DNA of 40,380 bases from Nemertoderma westbladi. Lineage: Eukaryota; Xenacoelomorpha; Nemertodermatida; Nemertodermatidae. Of this stretch, positions 29,746-37,414 are shown in pieces (position 1 is the first letter of the stretch; each line of letters opens with the position of its first letter). Made by a program: the position numbers and the translations under genes. Below the pieces are notes generated by a model. It was not told the DNA's origin. It was given only the letters and a program-made list of their open reading frames with translations, and did not search any database. Location of the stretch: contig JAUCBJ010005848.1 in assembly GCA_032718475.1 (NCBI GenBank), positions 1 to 40,380 of the forward strand, in the 5' to 3' direction.

Positions 29746-29936
29746 CGAAGTTGAACGCTGCTCCACTGAGTAACCTTGAACACTTTGGTCATATTGTTGT
29801 TTAAAAGCTGATTGGCCACTACTGCAACTAGCCATAGGGGCGGCGCATGGTAGCGTGTTAGCGGATCCCATGGTAGCGGATCCCAGGCTCGTCTCACTCT
29901 CAGGCGAAGTGGGTCGACCATTCTCAACCACGTGAT
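29746..29936 (-). CDS. Candidate internal exon, Ser-rich (unknown protein)
   Basis: A 191-base open stretch on the minus strand between an acceptor (TTTATTTTTAG) and a donor (G|GTAATT). It encodes 63 residues beginning HVVENGRPTSPESETS and ending SVQGYSVEQRSTS, rich in Ser, Gly and Gln with no recognisable domain. It ends in phase 0, and the first known exon of the Pro/Gln-rich gene (18783-18941) starts in phase 0, so the two could be neighbouring exons across a 10.8 kb intron that would contain the GTPase gene. This is not proven. It could also belong to another gene or be chance. Confidence 0.4.
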
Positions 29937-31691
29937 CTAAAAATAAACATATCGGATTTTATGTATTTATATTAGGCGTTTATCGGTTGACAAAACCTCT
30001 CTCTTCCCAAAAAGGATTTATCTTCAAACCCGCTTAGCATATCTCATCTCGTAAAGGAATCACATATAATTTTACGACTACACACAATGCGTGGGCGTGA
30101 TACTGTTTAAAAAAAAATAGATTATTGTCTGTGACGATGATAGCAACACGCCTGAAGCCACTAGAGGGCGCTAATATTACCTAAGGTTGCGCGTAGTCCC
30201 ACATGCAGTGTGCAGTGAATGTGTTACAAATTCGCTGTAACATTGTCCATGACCATTGCCATAAATTATTTGTGTGGTAAATAAAACACAAATTATAATT
30301 AGGTAATAAATTCACTTAAATTAAAAAAAAAACAAGTAAAATCTGAAAATTATAGATAACAAAGGCATAAATGAGAAATTACAATGCTAAATTATATATT
30401 TTATTTGTTGTAAGGCCCCCCTCACACGGAGCAACTTGTTTCTGCAACTTGTTTCTGAAACTTGTTGCTGGACCCCCTCACACACAGAAACTTGTTGCTG
30501 CAACTTGTTTCAGCAACTTGTTTCCGAAACTTGTTTCTGCAACTTGTTGCTGGACCCCCTCACACACAGAAACTTGTTGCTGAAGAAAATAACAATTATT
30601 TCCAAATAAATAGCTAACATGTCCACTCATTTATATGTAATATCACATCACTCAAATTATCTAATATTAGCTAGTATCAAAATGGAATGTAATAAAAGTT
30701 TTTCAAAAAGTTGCTGGGAATATAACTTCCAGCAACTTGTTGCTGGACTCCCTCACACACAGAAATAAGTTGCGGAAACAAGTTGCAGAAACTTGTTGCT
30801 GGAGTCCTCACACACAGAAACAAGTTTCGGAAACAAGTTGCAGCAACAAGTATCTGTGTGTGAGGGGGTCCAGCAACAAGTTTCAGAAACAAGTTGCAGA
30901 AACAAGTTGCTCCGTGTGAGGGGGGCCTTAGTCACTTTTTTTGTCAAAGTCTTTAACAAGTTTGACAAAAAAATAACACTTTTTCTGCCAACAAAAAAAG
31001 TAATGTTTCCATGACATTAATAATAACATTGCATTTAAATGGATAATAGATTAAATAGATAATTTCTAATACTAGCTAGTTTTTGTAAATTTTTTTATAA
31101 ATGTTATATATAGAACACGTGTTGCTATCAATTTTGATAAATATTTTTGTTCTAGGGCACTTTTTATGTTCTATAACATATTTTATATTTTTTTATACTA
31201 GCTAGTTTTTTCTACTTTTTTATAATTAATGTTATAGAACAAGTGTTAGTTATCAATATTTATGTTCTAGAACACATTTTTTTCTAGAACATTTTTTGGA
31301 AAAAAATACCATAATACTGTCAGAAGGTCAAATATTTGTTCTAGAAAAAAAACCTTATGATAAAATAATTTTTTAAATGAAAACAATTAGTCAAACAGTG
31401 GGTACCCAAGGTCTAGTAATGCCCGTATTTCACTATGGAAGAAGCTTCGATGGACGATATTTATGCTGAAATAGGCCCAGATAAAAAGTGACAAAAGTAC
31501 TGATAAAAGTACTTACAACAAATAAAACGAATAAAAAACGAATAACGAATAAAAAACAAATAAGTGGTGGCAAAAAGTAACATATTTTGTCTTGCTTTCT
31601 TATTTTTAATTTTATAATAATTTTTTTTATTTATAATAACGCTCTACAAAAAGCCTACTTTTTTGCCACCACTTAAATAGTTATTATATCT
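29937..31691. other. Non-coding region with hairpin transposon and AT-rich repeats
   Basis: Contains the 516 bp hairpin element (30413-30928) and a direct duplication of about 125 bp (31069-31190 and 31196-31310, ACTAGCTAGTTTTT..TTATAGAACA..GTTCTAG). Otherwise it is AT-rich sequence with no gene. Part of it follows the stop codon of the membrane-protein gene. Confidence 0.55.
30413..30928. mobile_element. MITE with long inverted repeats, AGGCCCCCCTCACAC ends
   Basis: Starts AGGCCCCCCTCACACGGAGC and ends with the exact complement, flanked by TA on both sides (30411-30412 and 30929-30930). The inverted arms extend about 180 bp each. Within the arms a 10-12 bp word (CAACTTGTTTCTG, AACTTGTTGCTG) is iterated, and CCCCCTCACACACAGAAACTTG recurs at the arm subdivisions. 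There is no transposase. A TA target duplication would fit Tc1/mariner-like or other TA-targeting transposases. The same terminus occurs at 14700-14748. Confidence 0.85.
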
Positions 31692-32663
31692 TTATCGCAG
31701 GCTTTTATCATCTTCTTCATAAGCGTACATTGAATTCATCGAAGGCGACGTAAGTTCCGGTGCGGAAACGGACTCGGTTATCGGAGGACTTGGTAACGGT
31801 ATGAAACTCGAGTTGGGAGATAGATGGGCCGGCTCAAGTAACGGTATGAAACTCGAGTCGGGAGGGAGATGAACGCCGCTCATCGCATCCGTACCCGTCG
31901 TTCTGCGTCCCCATCCCAAACACAACTGGCACGTAGTGATACAGGAGGTGACCACCTTGACGCACAGACTGCAGTCGGTTCCCGTGTCTACCTGGGAATC
32001 ACCTTTGTCTCGGTTACAAAACATGTAAATGGATGTGCACGAACATATAGTGGCAATAAACACGCACACATTGACAAGAGTAGCTATAAGAACAACTTTA
32101 TCTCGGGCGTAACATAGTTTCGCCCTATCAAGCATAGCAGACAGATAAGGCTGGTTAACAATGTCTGGCTTGTCCATTACTAAATGTGGATTAGTATTCA
32201 CAGAAGGAGCGTCTATCCTCTTATTCAAGACAATAGATTCGAGCTTATTTAAGTCTTTATCTTTCTCTAACCAATTTCCGTTCTGATAACCAGCGATATT
32301 TTCGATATAAAATTTTTTCATTCTCTTGTTGAAAAGTTCCCTAAATTTTCTGCGTTTTACCGGGTCCTCCATAAGAGTAAGGAGTTTTTGTGTTCGCATA
32401 TCGTAGTTGTAGAACTGATCCAGACCTTGGGGACTGCGTGTGTCTACTGTCTGGCCGTCGGTACCAACTATCATAAGACCTTTGGAGTTAAGTCGAGGCG
32501 GGTTGAGGTTGCTAGGCATTATGTCATTCGCGACTCGGACAAAAGCTCTGTTTCCGCCATTGGAAGTAAAATCTAAAGACAAAACGTCCACAGCGAAACA
32601 AATGGTGGGTAGGTGATAAGTCAATACTAGGAAAATTACTAGAGCCATGAAAAACACACACAC
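31692..32663 (-). CDS. Intronless single-pass membrane protein of unknown function
   Basis: 323 residues. A hydrophobic N-terminus (residues 1-24, cleavage likely after CFA) looks like a signal peptide. An extracellular region of about 165 residues follows, without cysteine pairs until Cys184 and with a basic stretch (KRRKFRELFNKRMKK, 103-117). A membrane segment lies at about 190-215 (VVLIATLVNVCVFIATICSC). The cytoplasmic tail has a Cys-rich patch (231-248, CSLC..CITTCQLC) that could be palmitoylated. Then comes a 15-residue tandem duplication, HLPPDSSFIPLLEPA / HLSPNSSFIPLPSPP (265-294), encoded by a 45-bp duplication, and an acidic end (YAYEEDD). The predicted topology is type I. I do not recognise a family. 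It has no introns, and the start has an upstream AT-rich leader. An uncleaved signal anchor cannot be excluded. Confidence 0.7.
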   Translation of the reverse strand: MCVFFMALVIFLVLTYHLPTICFAVDVLSLDFTSNGGNRAFVRVANDIMPSNLNPPRLNSKGLMIVGTDGQTVDTRSPQGLDQFYNYDMRTQKLLTLMEDPVKRRKFRELFNKRMKKFYIENIAGYQNGNWLEKDKDLNKLESIVLNKRIDAPSVNTNPHLVMDKPDIVNQPYLSAMLDRAKLCYARDKVVLIATLVNVCVFIATICSCTSIYMFCNRDKGDSQVDTGTDCSLCVKVVTSCITTCQLCLGWGRRTTGTDAMSGVHLPPDSSFIPLLEPAHLSPNSSFIPLPSPPITESVSAPELTSPSMNSMYAYEEDDKSLR

Positions 32664-32929
32664 TTCGCGAATTTACTTAATCTAAAAAAAATGTAAAAGT
32701 AAATCAATGTAGATTATTTCAACAGTAGCTAACGTTTGTAGTATAAGCATGGCCTTGGTATAAGTAGCATTGTTGTTAAATAATTCATACCAGAGCAAGG
32801 GAATACCGTCACAACATATTCTAGAATACGTAAAGTAAAGGACTTACAACCACGGAAGCGAAAGGTAGACGTATACAGTAAAGGTGGAGGCTGATTTTAT
32901 ACTGATTTGTATAAACAAGGTTGAGAACT

Positions 32930-33175
32930 GATATACACCATCTCCTGGGAGGATATAGTGTCGTTCGATATTAAATATTATTTTCTATAAATCATAATGA
33001 TATTGTACGGAATTTGAGTCAGTGTTAGTTTCATCTCCCACCTCCTTCTTGTGTGTGTCAGAATTATATTTTTGCTTTCATTCTATAGATATATATATAT
33101 GCGTCAAAAAAAGTGTCTCCGTCGATATTGCACCAGACGTACTGCAGTCATTCTTCAACGTTCAACCTTAGTGAT
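32930..33175. repeat. R2-family dispersed repeat
   Basis: TATACACCATCTCC..GGATATAGTGTCG, then GTTTCATCTCCCACCTCCTTC..TTTTGCTTTCATTCTATAG, then AAAAAAAGTGTCTCCGTCGATATTGCACCAGACGTACTGCAG. These blocks match 13188-13325 and, as the complement, 19310-19445. Confidence 0.7.
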
Positions 33176-33511
33176 TTGAATGGGAGAATCTTTTAGGCTT
33201 GCTAAGCCAAGGAATGCCTGTTCACCACCATGGGTGATCTTCCACAGTAAACCCTTCCACTTTACCTTCACCAGTACAAGTTAACTAGTTGAACTTTCAA
33301 CTAGTTGAGCAGCACTGTGTAGGCCTATATTAAGTAAATGGATAATTAGATAGCTATTAATTTCAACCCTCTAGCCTAAGGGACCTCTTCAGGGAAACTA
33401 AGATAGTCACTAATAAGCACTCAAAATATATAGCAACATGGACATGAAATACTATGAATTAAATAATGTAACTGTATCTTGTAGCCTGTAGCTGTAACCT
33501 GTAGCACTGGA

Positions 33512-33940
33512 TGTGGGGCGAGCCACGAAGTGAGCAAAGCCTTGTCTATCGTCGTCGTCTGTCGTCATCGTCTGTCGTCGTAAATTTTTGAACGCTAATA
33601 ACTCGGTCATTCCTTGATGAAATTAAACGAAACTTGGTATGTATGTCGTCCGTTAAAAGTTTAGAAAGAATCTGAAGTTTCGTCAAAAAGAACGAACGCA
33701 ACGAGGCGATACGAGTATTACAGAGGCGGGCTTTTCTAACCAAAACAATAAACAGTAACATTACAAAATGAGAAAAAAAAGCAGGTAACAGAGACGGGCT
33801 TTTCTAACTATTCAATATAATTATTCAATATTGAGAAAGGCAACATCATGATTTAACTTAATGAGCGAGACATGGGGTAAAATGGACGCAAATCCCATCT
33901 TGGTGAATTAATATCCCGCCTCAATGTTAAATTTAATTTA
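33512..33940 (+). repeat. R1-family element with terminal motif and GTC-rich tandem repeat
   Basis: TGTGGGGCGAGCCACG (33512-33527), AAGTGAGCAAAGCCTT, then CGTCGTCTGTCGTCATCGTC repeats (33549-33582), then TTTTTGAACGCTAATAACTCGGTCATTCC..GAAACTTGGTATGTATG. A duplicated GGCGGGCTTTTCTAAC / GACGGGCTTTTCTAAC block follows, then GGACGCAAATCCCATCTTGG. It is colinear with 130-363 in inverse orientation for the first part. No coding capacity. Confidence 0.72.
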
Positions 33941-34205
33941 AATTAAATATAAATATGTATTAAATATAAATTTTATATACTTAATGAAACACAGTACAAT
34001 ATATACTATAATATCGATAGAACGCGGCCAACGCACTGTACAGCAGTACACGTGGGATCTAAGTTCGCTTCTCATCTAGCGTGTGCTAAGGAAGTTGTAT
34101 AAATTGGGATCTAAGTCCCCCTAAGATATAAATTCGCTTTGCTGTCAACGTGGGATCTAAGTTCGCTTCGTGACTAGCATCGTGATTACAAAAGGCTTTT
34201 AATAG

Positions 34206-34900
34206 ATTGAACATAAATTGGGATCTAAGTTCACCTAGTTAGGATCTAAGTTCACCTAGTTAGGATCTAAGTTCACTAAGATAGGATCTAAGTTCACCTA
34301 GTTAGGATCTAAGTTCACCTAGTTAGGATCTAAGTTCACCTAGTTAGGATCTAAGTTCACCTAGATAGGATCTAAGTTCACCTAGTTAGGATCTAAGTTT
34401 ACCTAGTTAGGATCTAAGTTCACTAAGATAGGATCTAAGTTCACCTAGTTAGGATCTAAGTTCACCTAGTTAGGATCTAAGTTCACCTAGTTAGGATCTA
34501 AGTTCACCTAGATAGGATCTAAGTTCACCTAGTTAGGATCTAAGTTCACCTAGTTAGGGTCTAAGTTCACCTAGTTAGGATCTAAGTTCATCCAGATAGG
34601 ATCTATGTTCACCTAGTTAGGATCTAAGTTCACCCAAGTAGGATCAATGTTCACTAAGATAGGATCTAAGTTCACCTAGTTAGGATCTAAGTTCACCTAG
34701 TTAGGATCTAAGTTCACCTAGTTAGGATCTAAGTTCACCTAGATAGGATCTAAGTTCACCTAGTTAGGATCTAAGTTCACCTAGTTAGGGTCTAAGTTCA
34801 CCTAGTTAGGATCTAAGTTCATCCAGATAGGATCTATGTTCACCTAGTTAGGATCTAAGTTCACCCAAGTAGGATCAATGTTCACACAGATAGGATCTAA
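34206..34900. repeat. 21-bp minisatellite with 11-unit higher-order repeat
   Basis: About 33 units of AGGATCTAAGTTCACCTAGT plus one T. Marker variants show a 231 bp (11-unit) block, 34421-34651, repeated apparently without change at 34652-34882, plus a partial earlier block at 34274-34420 (7 units). Degenerate outlying units (GGGATCTAAGTTCGC) extend from about 34051 to 34960. The unit is related to the 21-bp repeats at 13.05 and 23.1-24.2 kb. Confidence 0.95.
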
Positions 34901-35680
34901 GTTCGCCCAGGACCTAAGTTCGGAAAGATCTAAGTTCATCAAAGTCAGGCTTTGCAGGATCTAAGTTCGTTTTACCGGTTCGACCGGCACAACGCCCGTG
35001 CACAATCTTTCAACCCCGCAATATTGGCTTGGCAGATTGCCAATATCAGAATATCTGAATATAGGCCTACCGCCACCGCGCATGCACCGAAAAAAACGCG
35101 CGCACACCAAGCTGCCAAGTAGACCTACCCTAGTACCTGTAATTCACATAAAATTAAATCGTAGGCCTATACTGCTATAGGCTGTAGGCCTCCTCTCTCA
35201 GTCTCTGATTTTAATCAGCTGTACAGCTCTGTACAGCTGTAGTAGGCCTATCTGCCGATCTGTACAGCTGTAGTAGGCCTATCTGCCTATTATTTCTGTA
35301 TTTATTACGGTAACGAACAATACTGCAATAGGCAAGGCCCAACACCCCAAGGCATACCAACCAGCATCTGAGCATACCGTACTGCCGTACAGCCGTAAAT
35401 ACATACCACAGTACCAGAGTACCATACCGGTCACACCGGTAGATCTGTAGATTAGGTAAGGCAGTAAGGTCTGAAGGTAGGACTTCAGTAATTTACTAAC
35501 ATAACAATAGGCCTATTACAGTATGCAGTATTAGTTAAAATAAATTTATAAATTTCCAGCACCAGCATTTTTGTTGTTTTTCACACAATTCCGCGCACTT
35601 TTATCTCATTTCCGCGCATAAGGCTGTAAGTACAGAAGTAAGGCAGTAAGGTATTGAGATTTATGCACTCTATTTGTAGC
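34901..35680. other. Region rich in TAGGCCTA-type words, no gene
   Basis: Repeated ATAGGCCTAC/GTAGGCCTA words and a short duplication (CTGTACAGCTGTAGTAGGCCTATCTGCC, 35232-35287). No convincing exon. The open frame at 34998-35180 is not supported. Confidence 0.5.
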
Positions 35681-35719
35681 CTGGCTGCAAATAGCTAATT
35701 ATCCTTAAACCTTAAAAAA

Positions 35720-36426
35720 ACGGAATATATAATCTTTAACAACTCTAGGAACTATATAACACCCAACATCACTATACGTTCCACTAATCTTACGGAAGCT
35801 ACCGCCACTAAGTTCTTATGTATATATATTGATAATAAAATTAACTGGTCGACTCATTGTGAATACATAGGCCTACTCTCTAAAATATCCAAATTATCTG
35901 GTATTTTCTTTAAATTGCGACACATTTTACCTCTACACATTATGAGAACCATGTACTTTGCACTAGTTCACCCTCACATACTGTACGGAATTTTAATGTG
36001 GGGAAATAGCTACAACTATAACACGTCGAAAATAAAGTAAAAATAAATAAGATAATCAGAGCAATAACATTTAGCCATTACCAAGCGCATGCAGCACCTA
36101 TTTATAAATCTCTACAAATCCTCCCACTAGAAAAATTATTTGACCTAGAAGTAGCTAAATTTATGTACGACATTAACAAACATAAGAAAACTGAAACCAT
36201 GCAAAAAATATTCCGTCACACAAGTACAATACACAAATATTCCACGCGCTCTGCTTCTACACAAAAGTTCTTTGTCCCTCGTGTCCGCTTACAACTTTCC
36301 CAAAATTCTATAAAATATACAGGACCTAAAATTTGGAATGATTTACCCTTAGAACTTAAAAACTCACTATCTAAAAATGCCCTAGCAAATAAATTAAAAA
36401 AACGTTTTCTCGATGCCTTGTCTTGA
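35720..36426 (+). pseudogene. LINE reverse transcriptase C-terminal relic
   Basis: Translated pieces read FLCIYIDNKINWSTHCEYI, LSGIFFKLRHILPLHIMRTMYFALVHPHILYGILMWGN, IIRAITFSHYQAHAAPIYKSL, LPLEKLFDLEVAKFMYDINKH and finally GPKIWNDLPLELKN..LKKRFLDALS with a stop at 36424-36426. This is the characteristic C-terminal region after the polymerase of CR1-group non-LTR elements. One frame shift or stop lies near 36030-36045. The 5' part is missing. It is dead as an element, and only the 3'-terminal 130 codons remain continuous. Confidence 0.78.
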
Positions 36427-37414
36427 AGCTGGTAAAGATTCCACAAATAAAGTATCCACTTTGCGACATTAGGCATACTGTCCATACTCTACTGTAGTTA
36501 GACCTATACTGTATTTATCTGTGTTTGACTTATATACAATAAAACATCTCCAATATATCCAATGTGCAGTATATTCCTGATGGGTCCCACTAGCTAGCAA
36601 CTATTTCATAAACATGCTTTTTACATTCCGAGCACCTAAATTATCTCCTTTCGAATCTATTTTGGTTTTTTGCAATATATAACGATATCGAAAGGTGAAC
36701 TTCCGAAATGAAAGGCCCGGGCCTATCCCGGATTGAAATTGAAATTGCTCGGCATCTCGGGGCTGTACTAGCAACTGGACTGGGCCTATCTGCGTATGTC
36801 CTTATGCCGCTGTGTTCAGTGTCACTCATTGCTACCCCTGCCGAGCCGAGACTTTTCAAGATCAAGATGTATTACTTGTCTGCTTGTACGCCCACTACAG
36901 CACTATATCAGTATATCAGACTATTTCATGCTCACTATCTGACTATTTCATTGTGTACAGCCTGTCAGCTGGCGCAGAAATTGAACAGACGCAACCCAAC
37001 ACAGCATGCGGCAGCGGCACAAAGATATCAACTTCTCAAAAGTTGAAACTTCTCTCACATTACAGCCTTACAACTTACAGCCTTACGTTTCTGACATGTC
37101 TGAAAAATCGCACTACTGCACTAAATAGGCTACCCAAATATAACAATAACACCCAGCTGCCCAGACTTAACATGCCAAATGCTCAAATGTATTTTATTGT
37201 TAATTGAGGTTCTCATTGCAGCATTGTACAGTTGTAGGGTACCCGTACTGCTGTTTTAGTTATTGTAGTGTATCAGTATCATCAGATTATGGTTATGGGT
37301 TAGGTTTAGGTTTAATGAGTACTGTAGCTACTTTGATGGTTACTTGATTTGATACCGGTAGTCTTATATACTTATTTAAGAATTAATATTAATAAATTAT
37401 TGTTTATTAAAACA
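36427..37414. other. Upstream region of the KIAA0825-like gene
   Basis: No supported gene. Open frames at 36708-37046 and 36812-37207 overlap in different registers and show no domain. A CCCGGGCC stretch lies near 36716. The leader before the ATG at 37415 is AT-rich with no evident TATA box assignment. Confidence 0.45.

Larger units (their letters stand above)
32664..34150. other. Intergenic region with R2 and R1 repeats
   Basis: 5' flank of the membrane-protein gene. It holds an R2 repeat copy (32930-33175) and an R1 element (33512-33940). No gene was seen. The open frame at 33546-33761 lies within R1 and is not supported. Confidence 0.55.

Noticed and set aside
36708-37207. Two overlapping plus-strand open frames of 112 and 131 codons before the KIAA0825-like gene
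   Set aside because: Different registers, no recognisable domain, no splice continuity with the downstream start codon.
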